Assembly (NCBI RefSeq): GCF_003992315.1
Contig: NZ_RQVE01000001.1
Location: 156,195-220,194, forward strand
Direction of reading: 5' to 3'
DNA: 64,000 nt
Source: Veillonella sp. 3891
Lineage (GTDB): Bacteria; Bacillota; Negativicutes; Veillonellales; Veillonellaceae
Within the stretch, counting starts at the first letter, position 1, and each line of letters starts with the position of its first letter. Both the position numbers and the translations under genes were made by a program. The notes under the pieces were generated by a model that was not told the DNA's origin, did no database searches, and saw only the letters and a list, made by a program, of their open reading frames with translations. Below, one piece after another: positions 43,572-54,057 of the stretch.

Positions 43572-44759
43572 ATGAATGCAAATATTAAGAAATTGGCGAT
43601 GGAATTTACAAAGGATATGATAGGATGGCGGAGACATATTCATGCACATCCGGAACTATCTGGTAAAGAAAAAGACACACAAAAACTGATTATAAATGTA
43701 TTGCGTACATTAGGCATAGAATACAAAGAAAATGTATACGGCTATGCAGTGATTGGAACCATATATGGTGGACATGATGGACCTAATATTGCATTGCGGG
43801 CAGATATGGATGCATTGCCAATCGTAGAAACTACTGGCTTGCCATTTGCCTCGGAACAAACGGGAGTTATGCATGCGTGTGGACATGATAGTCATATAGC
43901 TATTTTGTTAGGTGTAGCTAGTATTTTGCAGAGTGTTCGTGATGAGCTGTATGGTACAGTGACTCTTGTTTTTCAACCAGCAGAAGAAGAAGCTTTGGTT
44001 GCTGGCGCGAAAGGCATTATGGAGTCAGGAGTGTTGGATACAGTAGATGAAATTTTTGGTCTTCATGTATGGCCTCAAATACCAGTAGGTAAAATAGGTC
44101 TAAAAACAGGGCATTTTATGGCGGCATCCGATAGATTTAATGTAGATATTGTAGGGAAAGCGACACATGGTGCGGAGCCACACAACGGAATTGATGCCAT
44201 AGTAGCGGCAGCTAACTGGATTACCTCTGTGGAATCTATTATAGTTAGAGAGACAAATCCAATGGATCAAGTTGTTTGTACAATTGGCATATTCCAAGCT
44301 GGGGAACGATACAATGTAGGAGCTGGATTAGCTCACTTGGAAGGAACTTGTAGAACCTATGATCCGAATAAGCGGGACTATATGGAAGCTAGATTGACCG
44401 AAAGTTTGAAGGCCCTTGATACTATGTTTGGAACAAACAGTACAATCGAGTATAAACGGGGACATGGAGCTACGATTAATACACCTTCTTCCGTGGAGTA
44501 TGCAGCCTCTGTGGTGGCTGACTATCTAGGTGAAGATGCTGTGCAAATGATGGAGTATCCCTCTATGGCGGCGGAAGATTTTTCTGCCTATTTGCAGCAT
44601 ATTCCAGGGACTTTCATTTGGTTAGGTACTGGATTTGAGGGGAATCCACCATTACATAATTCAGGATTTACTATTGATGAAAGTATTTTGACATCAGGTG
44701 CTACTATGATGGCTGCTATTGTATGGGAACGCTTAAGTAGTGTTACTACTAAAAAATAA
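43572..44759 (+). CDS. M20-family N-acyl amino acid amidohydrolase
   Basis: A 395-residue metal hydrolase of the M20D type (hippurate hydrolase/IAA-amidohydrolase branch). It has GWRRHIHAHPELSGKE near 19, DMDALPI near 78, HACGHDSHIAILLG near 100 with the metal ligands, PAEEE near 136 and AAEDFSAYLQ near 337. It is first in the arginine cluster and separated from argF by 50 bp. It may therefore remove the acetyl group from N-acetylornithine, the step done by ArgE or ArgJ, neither of which is visible. Other acyl substrates are possible. Confidence 0.85.
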   Translation: MNANIKKLAMEFTKDMIGWRRHIHAHPELSGKEKDTQKLIINVLRTLGIEYKENVYGYAVIGTIYGGHDGPNIALRADMDALPIVETTGLPFASEQTGVMHACGHDSHIAILLGVASILQSVRDELYGTVTLVFQPAEEEALVAGAKGIMESGVLDTVDEIFGLHVWPQIPVGKIGLKTGHFMAASDRFNVDIVGKATHGAEPHNGIDAIVAAANWITSVESIIVRETNPMDQVVCTIGIFQAGERYNVGAGLAHLEGTCRTYDPNKRDYMEARLTESLKALDTMFGTNSTIEYKRGHGATINTPSSVEYAASVVADYLGEDAVQMMEYPSMAAEDFSAYLQHIPGTFIWLGTGFEGNPPLHNSGFTIDESILTSGATMMAAIVWERLSSVTTKK

Positions 44760-44809
44760 TGTAGCATAAAGAGGCAAAACTAGTATTAAGGATTGGGAGG
44801 ATGAATAGG

Positions 44810-45835
44810 ATGAACATACAAGGAAAATCATTTTTGACGTTATTGGATTATACGCCAGAAGAAATATATTATCTTTTAGAGTTGGCAGCTATATTAAAAC
44901 AAGACAAAAAAGCTGGTCAAGAGAAAAAGCTATTGGAAGGGAAAAATTTTGCTCTTATTTTTGAGAAAGATTCCACTAGAACTCGGTGCGCTTTTGAAGT
45001 AGGGGCGGCCGATCAAGGCGCACATACGACGTACTTAGGGCCTAGTGGTACACAAATGAATAAAAAAGAAACATTAAAAGATACGGCCCGTGTGCTAGGG
45101 TCTATGTATGATGCTATAGAGTTTAGAGGTTTTGCTCAAGAAGATGTGGAAACCTTGGCAGAGTATGCAGGTGTTCCTGTGTGGAATGGTCTTACAGATG
45201 CGGATCATCCTACACAAACATTGGCGAACTTTTTAACATTAATGGAACATGTGGAAAAACCATTAAAAGATATATCGTTTGCCTATGTAGGGCATGGACA
45301 GTCAAATATGTGTCATGCATTAATGATTGGGGCAGTAAAATTAGGTATGGACTTTCGTGTGATTGGGCCAAAGAAATATGCGCCTAAGGGAGCGATTTAT
45401 GAAGTATGCCTTGCAATTGCTAACACAACAGGGGCGACTATTACTTTCACAGATACTGTAGAAGAAGGTGTGAAAGGACTAGATGTTATATACACAGGCG
45501 TATGGGTGACCATGGGTGACACTTACGACATGTGGGAAGAAAGAATTAAAGAATTTTTACCATACCGTATCACACAGGATATGCTAGTACTTAGTGGTAA
45601 CCCATCGATTAAATTTTGTCATTGCTTACCAGCTTTTCACAATGGGGATACACAAGTTGGTAAAGATATCTTAGAACGGTTTGGATTAGATGGAATCGAA
45701 GTAACAGAAGAGGTATTTGAAGGACCACATTCGTTAGCCTTTGAAGAAGCAGAAAATAGATTGCACACTATAAAAGCGGTGATGGTAGCTACCTTCGGAA
45801 AGTATCCAATGAAAGGAAGTGAACCCTATGTATAA
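44810..45835 (+). CDS. argF: Ornithine carbamoyltransferase
   Basis: A 341-residue enzyme making citrulline from ornithine and carbamoyl phosphate. It has the carbamoyl-phosphate loop [14 protein letters not shown] near 54, [11 protein letters not shown] near 137, and [10 protein letters not shown] near 269 with the catalytic Cys. I chose the second ATG (44810) because GGGAGG sits 9 bp before it but directly abuts the first. It could also run catabolically (ArcB), but the argC-argB-argD neighbours indicate biosynthesis. Its last codons overlap the argC start. Confidence 0.93.
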   Translation: MNIQGKSFLTLLDYTPEEIYYLLELAAILKQDKKAGQEKKLLEGKNFALIFEKDSTRTRCAFEVGAADQGAHTTYLGPSGTQMNKKETLKDTARVLGSMYDAIEFRGFAQEDVETLAEYAGVPVWNGLTDADHPTQTLANFLTLMEHVEKPLKDISFAYVGHGQSNMCHALMIGAVKLGMDFRVIGPKKYAPKGAIYEVCLAIANTTGATITFTDTVEEGVKGLDVIYTGVWVTMGDTYDMWEERIKEFLPYRITQDMLVLSGNPSIKFCHCLPAFHNGDTQVGKDILERFGLDGIEVTEEVFEGPHSLAFEEAENRLHTIKAVMVATFGKYPMKGSEPYV

Positions 45836-46772
45836 AGCTTGTATCGTAGGCAGAGAGGGAACGACGGGGCTGAGAATTGACGAGCGATTACAAACTCATC
45901 CTAATGTAGAGATATTACCGATTCCAGAAGAACTGCGTAAAGATGTACCTACAATTATGAAAGTAGCGAAAGAAGCGGATGTTGTGTTTTTGTGCTTGCC
46001 GGATCAAGCATCGAGAGATATGGTTGCAGCGTTCCAAGAAACATGGACGGAGACTAAAGGACCAGTAGTCATTGATGCATCCACTGCATTCAGAGTGAAT
46101 CAAAGCTGGGTATATGGATTTCCAGAATTAAGCAAGGCACATCGTCAACAGATTCAAAGAGCCAAATGGATAGCTAACCCAGGATGCCATGCTAGTGGGA
46201 TGATTGCTATTTGGTACCCATTGATGCAGCAAGGCTTGTTAACTAACACATATCATGGTACGGCCATTTCATTAACAGGATATAGTGGGGGTGGCAAGTC
46301 TATGATTCAATCCTATGAGGGAAGTGAAAAAGGAATAGACTTGTGGGCTCCTCGCCATTATGCTTTGGGGCAGCAACACAAACATTTACCAGAAGTAGTC
46401 CATCAGTGTGGATTTACCACGGAGCCGATTATCATGCCTATAGTGGATGATTATTATAGTGGTATGCTTGTTTCTGTACCGTTGGCTATGGATGATCTGG
46501 TAGAACCTATGACAATGGAACAGATCCTGGAAGTATATCAAATGGCATATCAAGACAGCTCGATTATTTCTGTGGAACCTCAAGATAATGGAATGATTAG
46601 TGCTAATGCAATGAGTGGTCATGATGGTATGAAGATATTGGTGACAGGGCAAGACGGACGTGTTGTAGTTCACGCTATGTATGATAATTTAGGAAAAGGT
46701 GCCTCCGGAGCAGCTATACAGAATATGAATATTGCACTAGGGCTAAACGAAACAGCGGGGTTACATATATAA
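45828..46772 (+). CDS. argC: N-acetyl-gamma-glutamyl-phosphate reductase, short type
   Basis: A 314-residue enzyme. The N-terminal [32 protein letters not shown] and [11 protein letters not shown] follow the less common short ArgC type (TIGR01851-like) rather than the usual 340-residue form. The catalytic Cys lies in NPGCHASGM near residue 120, where the usual form has a GCYPT-type sequence. Start ATG 45828 overlaps the argF end by 8 bp; an in-frame GTG 9 bp earlier is the alternative. Catalyses the third step from glutamate to ornithine. Confidence 0.88.
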   Translation: MYKACIVGREGTTGLRIDERLQTHPNVEILPIPEELRKDVPTIMKVAKEADVVFLCLPDQASRDMVAAFQETWTETKGPVVIDASTAFRVNQSWVYGFPELSKAHRQQIQRAKWIANPGCHASGMIAIWYPLMQQGLLTNTYHGTAISLTGYSGGGKSMIQSYEGSEKGIDLWAPRHYALGQQHKHLPEVVHQCGFTTEPIIMPIVDDYYSGMLVSVPLAMDDLVEPMTMEQILEVYQMAYQDSSIISVEPQDNGMISANAMSGHDGMKILVTGQDGRVVVHAMYDNLGKGASGAAIQNMNIALGLNETAGLHI

Positions 46773-46784
46773 GGAGATATAGCG

Positions 46785-47639
46785 ATGATAGATAATATGA
46801 CAAGGGCACATTTATTGACGGGGGCGGTGCCGTATATTAAACAATACAGTAATCAATATGTGATAGTTAAATATGGTGGAAATGCCATGACAGACCCTAC
46901 TTTAAGAAAAAGTGTTATGAAAGATTTGTTGCTTTTACAACTAGTAGGGGTTAAAGTCGTGCTTGTTCATGGTGGAGGACCAACGATTAATGAAACTTTA
47001 AAAGCTGTTGGGAAAACTTCCACTTTTCATAATGGATTGCGAGTGACAGATGAAGAAACCTTAGATGTAGCACAAATGGTATTAGCGGGAAAAGTCAATA
47101 AAGATTTAGTGGCAGATCTCGTAGTATTAGGCGGTAAGGCGGTAGGGTTATGTGGCATTGATGGACATATGATACATGCACACCAAAAGGAAGCGGCTCT
47201 TGGCTTTGTGGGAGTCATCGATCGAGTGGATACATCCTTAATAGAAACGACGATATCAGCAGGGTATATTCCAGTCATTGCGACTGTGGGTGTAGATGAT
47301 TCTGGGCAGGTATACAATATTAATGCAGATACAGCGGCATCCTATATTGCAGGGGCATTACAAGCGGAAACTATGATAGCTATGACAAATATAGATGGAG
47401 TTTTAACAGATGTGACAGACCCTAACTCATTAATTAGTTCTTTAACTGTACAAGAGGTAAACAGTATGAAAGAAAAAGGAATCATATCGGGAGGTATGAT
47501 TCCTAAAGTAGACTCTTGTATCGATGCATTACAAGCAGGAGCCAAAAAAGTGTTTATCATTAATGGAGAAATCCCTCATGCTATATTAATTGAATTATTA
47601 ACAGATGAAGGGTTAGGAACTATGTTCATAAAGGAGTAA
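46785..47639 (+). CDS. argB: Acetylglutamate kinase
   Basis: A 284-residue kinase with VIVKYGGNAMTD near 27, VLVHGGGPTINETL near 61, the NINADTAASYIAGAL stretch near 180 and ISGGMIPKVDSCIDALQAG near 226. It phosphorylates N-acetylglutamate. Length and motif pattern suit the arginine-insensitive or sensitive forms equally; the extra N-terminal helix of the feedback-sensitive form is only partly present. RBS AAGGAG. Confidence 0.95.
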   Translation: MIDNMTRAHLLTGAVPYIKQYSNQYVIVKYGGNAMTDPTLRKSVMKDLLLLQLVGVKVVLVHGGGPTINETLKAVGKTSTFHNGLRVTDEETLDVAQMVLAGKVNKDLVADLVVLGGKAVGLCGIDGHMIHAHQKEAALGFVGVIDRVDTSLIETTISAGYIPVIATVGVDDSGQVYNINADTAASYIAGALQAETMIAMTNIDGVLTDVTDPNSLISSLTVQEVNSMKEKGIISGGMIPKVDSCIDALQAGAKKVFIINGEIPHAILIELLTDEGLGTMFIKE

Positions 47640-47646
47640 CGCAGTT

Positions 47647-48888
47647 ATGGGGATTAAACAGGTAAATGAGAAACTAGTAGCACATATACAAGATGTTGTG
47701 AAAGCAACAGAGGTAGAGGATACACAACAATTAGATACAATGTATATTGCCCATACCTATGGAAGACAACCAGTAGAATTTATACAAGGTAAAGGATCCA
47801 CTTTAATTGATACAGCTGGCAAAACATATATTGATATGAGTTCTGGAATTGGGGTAACTGCATTTGGGTTTTGTGATCAGCAGTGGCAAAGTTCTGTGAT
47901 AGCACAGGTGAAGGCTTTAAATCATGTATCTAATTTATACTATACATCACCGCAGGCAAAGTTAGCTGAAATACTATGTCATAAAACAGGTATGAAAAAA
48001 GTGTTCTTTTGTAACTCAGGTGCAGAAGCCAATGAATGTGCGATTAAAGTAGCACGTAAATATAGCTATGATAGCTATGGGCCCAATAGATATCGTGTAG
48101 TGACTCTGCAGAATAGCTTTCACGGACGAACATTGGGAACATTAATTGCTACAGGGCAAGATGTGTTTCATCAATACTATGGCCCCTTTCCAGAAGGGTT
48201 TTCCTATATGCCACCGAATGATATAGACGCGATTCCAAATTACCTAGGAGATGAAAGCGTTTGTGCTATCATGATGGAGTCCATACAAGGCGAAGGCGGA
48301 GTTATGCCTTTAGATGAGGCATTTGTAAAAGCAGTAGTCGACTATGCACATGATCATGATATATTGGTCATTATGGATGAGGTACAAACGGGTAATGGCA
48401 GAACAGGTAAACTATATGGCTATGAGCATTACGGTATAAAACCTGATATTGTGAGTACTGCTAAAGGATTAGCTGGTGGATTACCAATGGGTGCTACTTT
48501 GCTAGGGGAAAAAGTGGAGCATGTATTGCAAGTAGGAGATCATGGATCTACCTTTGGTGGGAACCCTATATGTGCAGCAGGTGCTATTTCGATTATGAGC
48601 CGTATTGATGATACTATGTTGCAGTCAGTTTGTGAAAAAGGACAATATATAAAGGATAGATTAATGGGGCAAGAAGGAATTCTCTCTATTTCAGGTAAAG
48701 GTTTGATGATTGGTATCGAAACGGTGGTACCTGTAAAAGATGTATTAGCAGCTTGCTTGGAAAAAGGGGTTGTGTTGTTAAGTGCAAAACAAAAGGTTCG
48801 CTTACTTCCTGCATTAACCATTTCTTATGAGGAAATTGATATAGCTATAGATGCCTTATTGGAATCTATACATGAGTTGCAGAGGTAA
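47647..48888 (+). CDS. argD: Acetylornithine aminotransferase
   Basis: A 413-residue PLP enzyme of class III. It has NSGAEANECAIKVARKYS near 120, NSFHGRTLGTL near 158, VIMDEVQTGNGRTGKLY near 241 and the lysine in STAKGLAGGLPMGA near 274. It transfers an amino group to make N-acetylornithine and may also serve lysine synthesis. It is the last gene of the cluster, 8 bp after argB. argA, argJ and argGH are not seen. Confidence 0.93.
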   Translation: MGIKQVNEKLVAHIQDVVKATEVEDTQQLDTMYIAHTYGRQPVEFIQGKGSTLIDTAGKTYIDMSSGIGVTAFGFCDQQWQSSVIAQVKALNHVSNLYYTSPQAKLAEILCHKTGMKKVFFCNSGAEANECAIKVARKYSYDSYGPNRYRVVTLQNSFHGRTLGTLIATGQDVFHQYYGPFPEGFSYMPPNDIDAIPNYLGDESVCAIMMESIQGEGGVMPLDEAFVKAVVDYAHDHDILVIMDEVQTGNGRTGKLYGYEHYGIKPDIVSTAKGLAGGLPMGATLLGEKVEHVLQVGDHGSTFGGNPICAAGAISIMSRIDDTMLQSVCEKGQYIKDRLMGQEGILSISGKGLMIGIETVVPVKDVLAACLEKGVVLLSAKQKVRLLPALTISYEEIDIAIDALLESIHELQR

Positions 48889-48890
48889 AT

Positions 48891-48937
48891 AAAAGCACGC
48901 CGTATCTCCCAATGCGTAGGAGGTAGGCGTGCTTTTT
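48891..48937. terminator. Bidirectional terminator, argD/tmcAL
   Basis: AAAAGCACGCC pairs with GGCGTGCTTTTT, with an inner CTCC/GGAG stem. It serves the two convergent genes. Confidence 0.9.
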
Positions 48938-48949
48938 ATTGGATGTATC

Positions 48950-50275
48950 TTAGTTAATGTATAGAGGACTAGTAGTGTAATCATAATGACTGTCACGATA
49001 ACGTGGATTGTCTACGGTGAGTCGCCATAGCCGGCTTGCTAGTTGATCTTGTTCGCACAACATTTTTGTAATTCCTATTGCTTGCTGACAAAAAGGTGCC
49101 CATTTTTGGACGATAGGGATAGAGGAGCGCTTTTCTTTTAAGTATTGACGCCCTCGGTCATTGAAAGCTAGGAGACGACCATAGGTAGGCCCCTGCTGGT
49201 GGCACTCTTGGAATATCTCTTTAGTGCGACTAAAGAGACTGTACGCAGCGATGCGATTGAGACGAGCATAAGTGTAGCGTCTTGATTTTAAACTTTCACG
49301 GGCTTGCTCCCAAGAGGAGAGGGCGCTCGCAGTGAGCCATGCATCTTCTAGGCCATCACTTATATCATGCAAGGTTTGTAATTTTTTTTTTGTTATTACA
49401 CGACTGGTAAGGTGTATCATATCGTAATAGCGGTTTAGATTGGCATAATAGTTAGCTTGCACGATGTCTCTAGCAAGAGGAGATACGATAGGGGGGAGGT
49501 ATTGATACCACTTGGAAGCGCTTTCTTCTAAAACGGTGGAGGCATAAATAGCATTTCGCAACGCTGTGCCAGATGGTAAGGAATCTCCTAAGGTTGGATT
49601 GTGATGGGAACTAGTGCGCTCCACGGGAATAATGTTTAACTCGATATGATAGCGATGTAAAGCGCGTATGTATTCAATGCCTAAGATAGTGTTAGGGTCA
49701 GTGTCCAATATGCGCATATGGTTTGAGTTTTCTAGTACATTATTTTTTGATGCCTCTTGTTCTGTTGATGCAAGCATGGTATCGGATATGTTTTTCCCTA
49801 GGAAATCTTCAGTGCTGGAGAAACTAACTGAATGAAAAAGTTGTGCAGCTTTACGTAAGGCTGTACCATAGGAGTACCCTTGCTCCAAAAAGGAGCGCAA
49901 CGATTCTTGTGTACTAGGATGATCTAGAGTTTTGGCGACGGACACAAGTTCTTCTACTTGTGTATGGCTAGCCCCAAAGGAGATAGCATCACATCCTAAA
50001 GCATGTAATAACCGAACCCCACCAGCTGCAAAATATTCCGCAGAGCTAACGGAAAACATAGAAGGTAACTCGAATACAATATCGGCACCGCCCATGACAG
50101 CCCATTGGGCACGGTGGAATTTAGAAAATATGGCAGGTGTTCCTCGTTGCACAAAGTCGCCACTCATCACTACGAGCAAGGTTGAGTCAGGATATTTACG
50201 CCGAAGTTCTTGTAATTGATGGGCATGCCCTTTGTGAAAGGGATTATATTCTGCAATAATTCCTATGGTGTTCAT
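48950..50275 (-). CDS. tmcAL: tRNA(Met) cytidine acetate ligase TmcAL
   Basis: A 441-residue nucleotidyltransferase-like protein. It starts IGIIAEYNPFHKGHAHQLQE with the HKGH nucleotide site, MSGDFVQRGTPAIFSKFHRA near 38, and ADIVFELPSMFSVSSAEYFA near 64. It uses acetate and ATP to make N4-acetylcytidine at the wobble position of elongator tRNA-Met. Length is about 40 longer than the B. subtilis protein. Acetate chemistry may loosely link it to ackA nearby, but they lie on different transcripts. Confidence 0.9.
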   Translation of the reverse strand: MNTIGIIAEYNPFHKGHAHQLQELRRKYPDSTLLVVMSGDFVQRGTPAIFSKFHRAQWAVMGGADIVFELPSMFSVSSAEYFAAGGVRLLHALGCDAISFGASHTQVEELVSVAKTLDHPSTQESLRSFLEQGYSYGTALRKAAQLFHSVSFSSTEDFLGKNISDTMLASTEQEASKNNVLENSNHMRILDTDPNTILGIEYIRALHRYHIELNIIPVERTSSHHNPTLGDSLPSGTALRNAIYASTVLEESASKWYQYLPPIVSPLARDIVQANYYANLNRYYDMIHLTSRVITKKKLQTLHDISDGLEDAWLTASALSSWEQARESLKSRRYTYARLNRIAAYSLFSRTKEIFQECHQQGPTYGRLLAFNDRGRQYLKEKRSSIPIVQKWAPFCQQAIGITKMLCEQDQLASRLWRLTVDNPRYRDSHYDYTTSPLYIN

Positions 50276-50533
50276 AATCTAGTACCTCCTATTATGTATA
50301 TTAGTATATCATGAGATAATACTTTCATAAATGATACTCATAGAGCATATAATTTGTTAAGAAAATAATGATGAATATTTTTTGCGAATAGCAAGAAGAG
50401 GGAGTGTACTATACGAAATAGTTATATACAATAGACTTGCTATGCATGAAATAGCTCACAAAAAGGGGTAGAAAAAAACGTGAAATTAATGTTATAATTG
50501 ACTGTAGAAATTGTGTCTATTAGAGGTGACTAT

Positions 50534-51100
50534 ATGAAACAATATATCATAGCCCTTGGTTTAGGGATGGTGTTGTTCTTAGGTGGCTGTGGTAGTCAAC
50601 AAGCCATCGATACCTATAGTTTTGGTCAGAAAGTCATCAATGTAGGTCAATCAGAAGTGATTGTAGACTCTCCGTTTGACTTCGGTCAGTTGGATAGAAT
50701 TACAGCCAATGAAAAGGGACAACCTTTGACCATCTATGCAGGACTGGATAAAAATTATGGTGTCTATGTAAGTGCTACACAGTCTTCTACAGGAGCGCCA
50801 TTGCCAACGCTAGAAGAGGGCGCAAAATTAGGGCAACAAGCTTTGGTGAAAGAATTAGGCCAAACGGGTGCCAATATACCATGGGACCAAGAGCAAGTAC
50901 AGGTGGACGGCGTACAGGCTGTGAAATCTACAATGCTGGCAGGTGCTAATGGACAAAAAATTAGGTTTACTCAGTATACTTTTATTAATAAAGGTGTACT
51001 GTGGAATATACGCTATTCATACAGTGATAGTTCTCCACAAGGGGAAGACATCAATCAACGTGTGAATGGACACATTCAAGTTACTAAGAAAGAGGGATAA
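50534..51100 (+). CDS. Predicted lipoprotein
   Basis: A 188-residue protein with a lipoprotein signal: MKQYIIALGLGMVLFLGGC, lipobox LGGC with Cys19. The rest is soluble and lacks a family I know, with a WDQEQVQVDGVQAVKSTM stretch and a final IQVTKKEG. Its stop lies only 3 bp before ackA, so the two are likely co-transcribed, although a surface lipoprotein and acetate kinase have no obvious shared role. An earlier in-frame TTG start would precede the signal peptide and was rejected. Confidence 0.75.
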   Translation: MKQYIIALGLGMVLFLGGCGSQQAIDTYSFGQKVINVGQSEVIVDSPFDFGQLDRITANEKGQPLTIYAGLDKNYGVYVSATQSSTGAPLPTLEEGAKLGQQALVKELGQTGANIPWDQEQVQVDGVQAVKSTMLAGANGQKIRFTQYTFINKGVLWNIRYSYSDSSPQGEDINQRVNGHIQVTKKEG

Positions 51101-51103
51101 GAC

Positions 51104-52318
51104 ATGAACGTTTTAGTTGTAAACTGCGGTAGCTCCTCCTTGAAGTATCAATTAATTGATATGGAGCATGAAGTTGTATTGGCGAAAGGTCAATTTGAAA
51201 AAATCGGTTCCGATGATGCTATTTTCACTCATCGCCGTCCAGATGCTGACAAATTAGAACGCATCGAACCAGTGGCTGACCACAAAGTGGCGTTACAAGT
51301 CTTATTGGATATTTTAGTAGATCCAGAGCACGGTGTAATTGGTTCTATGGATGAAATCGACGCTGTAGGTCACCGTGTAGTACATGGTGCTGAAAAATTT
51401 GCTGATTCTGTATTAATCACTCCAGCAGTGATGGAAGCATTGGAAGAATGCGCAAAAATCGCTCCACTTCACAATCCTCCAAACATCCAAGGTATCGAAG
51501 CATGCCAAAAAATTATGCCCAATGTACCACAAGTTGGTGTATTTGATACAGCATTCCATCAAACAATGCCAGCTGAGGCATTCTTATATGGTCTTCCATA
51601 CGAAGCATACACTGATTTAGGTGTTCGCCGTTATGGTTTCCATGGTACTTCCCACAAATATGTGGCACAACGTGTAGCAGAGTTGATGGGTAAACACATG
51701 TCCGATCTTCGTATCGTATCCTGTCACTTAGGTAATGGTTCTTCCGTTACAGCTATCAAAGGTGGCCGTTCTATCGATACTTCCATGGGTTTCACTCCAT
51801 TGTCTGGTTTGATTATGGGTACTCGTTGTGGTGATATCGACCCAGCTATCGTACCTTACTTGATGGAAAAATGGGATATGACATACCATGAAATCGATGC
51901 TATCATGAATAAAAAATCTGGTGTATTCGGTATTTCTGGTGTATCTAATGACTTCCGTGTTATCGAAGAAGCTGCTGAAGAAGGTAATAAACGTGCTCAA
52001 TTAGCATTGGATATGTTCCATTACAAAGTACGCGCTACAATCGGTGCATATGTAGCTGTTATGGGTGGCGTTGATGCTATCGTATTCACAGCTGGTATCG
52101 GTGAAAATGGTATTGGTAACCGTGATGCAATCTGCAACGGTTTAGAATACTTAGGTACTCGTATTGACCCTGAACGCAATAATGTTCGTGGTAAAGAAGC
52201 TGAAATCAGTGCAGAAGGTTCCAAAGTTAAAATCTTTGCAATTCCTACAAACGAAGAAATCATGATCGCTCGTGATACAAAACGTATTACTAGCCCATTA
52301 GTGATGAAAAACTGGTAA
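51104..52318 (+). CDS. ackA: Acetate kinase
   Basis: A 404-residue kinase with [14 protein letters not shown] at residues 7-20, [11 protein letters not shown] near 89, [10 protein letters not shown] near 147, [12 protein letters not shown] near 180, [11 protein letters not shown] near 208 and the GIGENG stretch near 330. It makes ATP from acetyl phosphate, the last energy step in lactate or pyruvate fermentation. Codon use is strongly biased, fitting high expression. Phosphotransacetylase (pta), its usual partner, is not adjacent. Confidence 0.97.
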   Translation: MNVLVVNCGSSSLKYQLIDMEHEVVLAKGQFEKIGSDDAIFTHRRPDADKLERIEPVADHKVALQVLLDILVDPEHGVIGSMDEIDAVGHRVVHGAEKFADSVLITPAVMEALEECAKIAPLHNPPNIQGIEACQKIMPNVPQVGVFDTAFHQTMPAEAFLYGLPYEAYTDLGVRRYGFHGTSHKYVAQRVAELMGKHMSDLRIVSCHLGNGSSVTAIKGGRSIDTSMGFTPLSGLIMGTRCGDIDPAIVPYLMEKWDMTYHEIDAIMNKKSGVFGISGVSNDFRVIEEAAEEGNKRAQLALDMFHYKVRATIGAYVAVMGGVDAIVFTAGIGENGIGNRDAICNGLEYLGTRIDPERNNVRGKEAEISAEGSKVKIFAIPTNEEIMIARDTKRITSPLVMKNW

Positions 52319-52334
52319 TCTCTGATTATCTGTC

Positions 52335-52366
52335 AAAGAGTCTCCTCTATGAGGGGGCTCTTTTTG
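52335..52366 (+). terminator. Terminator after ackA
   Basis: AAAGAG-TCT-CCTC pairs with GAGG-GGG-CTCTTT, followed by TTGTTG, 16 bp past the stop. Confidence 0.85.
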
Positions 52367-52437
52367 TTGTTGACAAATGCTTTCATCCATTGCTATCCTA
52401 GCAATAGGAGTGATGCTAATTAGGAAAGGGTGGAAGT

Positions 52438-53064
52438 ATGTCTATACAGTATCAAGAAAAATCGAAGCATTCCAAAGCTGGAATTGCATTAGTCAGTGTA
52501 TTTATTGCACTAGCAGTACTGGCTTTAGCATATAGTGTATGGCGTTATATGGAGCTGGGTAGTGTAGCATTAGCGGAAATATTAATAGAAGGAATTATAC
52601 TATTTGTTCTTGTGTCGCAAGCAGTGGGAACTTACACATTTACCTTAACAGAATCTGATCTTATCGTTGATGAGTTAGGTTTACTAGGAAAGAAACGAAT
52701 GGTCATACCCTATGCTATGATTAACGGAGTGTATCGATTTAAGCAGTCCATGATGCCCCCTTTAAAATTCCGTTATAAATATCGAAAGTTGTCTTCTACC
52801 GATGATCGCCCTGTATGGGCATTAGCCTATTCAGTAGTGGAAGGCAAAAAATTAAAACATGGCCGTGTGTTATTGAAAGCAGAACAAGAGTTCTTTGATA
52901 TCTTAGCACAGCATGTACCGAATTTGATACAGGTGAAAGAAGACCAAGTCGTTTTTCATGCGTACCTAAGAGAAGATGCCTTTAAATATGGTGAAGATTT
53001 TGAGACTTATGCAGCCAATGTATATGGGCAAGGTCAAGCTGAAACAGCAGAATCGAAAGAGTAA
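52438..53064 (+). CDS. Membrane protein with PH-like domain
   Basis: A 208-residue protein with two N-terminal membrane helices (residues about 14-36 and 43-65). A soluble beta-rich part follows (TYTFTLTESDLIVDELGLLG, RMVIPYAMINGVY) that resembles bacterial PH-like (YdbT-type) domains. The tail is acidic. Function unknown. It has a good RBS (GGAAAGGGTGG) and lies alone between the ackA terminator and radC. Confidence 0.6.
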   Translation: MSIQYQEKSKHSKAGIALVSVFIALAVLALAYSVWRYMELGSVALAEILIEGIILFVLVSQAVGTYTFTLTESDLIVDELGLLGKKRMVIPYAMINGVYRFKQSMMPPLKFRYKYRKLSSTDDRPVWALAYSVVEGKKLKHGRVLLKAEQEFFDILAQHVPNLIQVKEDQVVFHAYLREDAFKYGEDFETYAANVYGQGQAETAESKE

Positions 53065-53238
53065 GAGCAGTTTGTATAGGTTACATAGGAAGTGTATTCT
53101 AGGATGTGTTGTGACAGTTAGACCTCAATCGCTAGAAGATGTAAGACAAAGTTTGAAGAAAATAAAAGGGTTTTTTCAGTATATAGCGAATACATTATAA
53201 AGAAAGATATATGGGTACCTACTATGGTACATAATGAT

Positions 53239-53264
53239 ACGTCACACTCTTCGGAGTGTGGCGT
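53239..53264 (+). promoter_or_regulatory. Stable hairpin upstream of radC
   Basis: ACGTCACACTC-TTCG-GAGTGTGGCGT, a tetraloop-closed stem 50 bp before the radC start, with no T run. It may mark the leader of the radC transcript. Confidence 0.45.
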
Positions 53265-53313
53265 GTTGTCGTTTATAGGACTAAAGGATGTACTTTCAAA
53301 TGTTGGAGGAATT

Positions 53314-53988
53314 ATGTTGGACTTACAATCGTATCAAATGCCACGAGAAAAATTTATTGCCTTAGGTGCTGAAGCGCTAGAGTTAGAAGAGTTATTAGCC
53401 ATTTTATTACGAACAGGTCGAAAGGGAGCTACTGTCTTGGAAGTAGCTCGTGATGTGGTAAAGCGCATGGAAGGATTGGTAGGAGGCTTGAACAATGTTA
53501 CCGTAGATGCTTTGCGAGAAATTGATGGCATTGGGCAAGACAAGGCGGTGACTATTTGCGCGGCTATCGAACTGGGCAGACGTCTAGGACAGATGAAAGT
53601 GAAACGAGATTGGGAAGATTTTAGCACTCCGGAGGCGGCAGCTAATTACATGATGGAACGTCTTCGTCATAAAACAGAAGAACACTTTTATGTCTTATTA
53701 TTGACGGTAAAAAATAAATTGATTAAGCCTGTTCTGATTTCTAAAGGAGGATTGACTAGTAGTACGGCGGAGCAACGAGCAGTATTCCGTCAAGCTATCG
53801 ATGCCAATGCGGCGGCTATTATTTTGATGCATAACCACCCATCAGGAGATCCTACCGAGAGTAGTGATGATGTACGGGTGACTAAAATTTTTGCTAGAGC
53901 TGGAGAAGTGATGGGTATCCCTGTGTTGGATCATATCATTATTGGTGATGGCATCTATGTAAGCTTATTAGAAAAAGGGATACTATAG
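53314..53988 (+). CDS. radC: RadC-family protein
   Basis: A 224-residue protein with an N-terminal HhH-like part (ALREIDGIGQDKAVTICAAIE, near 68) and a C-terminal JAB/MPN-like metal domain (HNHPSGDPTESSDD near 173). RadC is linked to recombination, but its biochemistry is unsettled. ATG 53314 is preferred: GGAGG lies 7 bp before it, and an earlier in-frame start would run through the hairpin. Confidence 0.9.
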   Translation: MLDLQSYQMPREKFIALGAEALELEELLAILLRTGRKGATVLEVARDVVKRMEGLVGGLNNVTVDALREIDGIGQDKAVTICAAIELGRRLGQMKVKRDWEDFSTPEAAANYMMERLRHKTEEHFYVLLLTVKNKLIKPVLISKGGLTSSTAEQRAVFRQAIDANAAAIILMHNHPSGDPTESSDDVRVTKIFARAGEVMGIPVLDHIIIGDGIYVSLLEKGIL

Positions 53989-54057
53989 GTGCAGATGTTC
54001 TATAAATTTGCTATAATTAAATGATTGGAACAATGAAAAGAAATCAGAGGTTATAGC

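Noticed and set aside
52976..53200. 74-residue frame after the PH-like gene
   Set aside because: Half of it overlaps the coding sequence in another frame, and the rest is basic and unconserved-looking.
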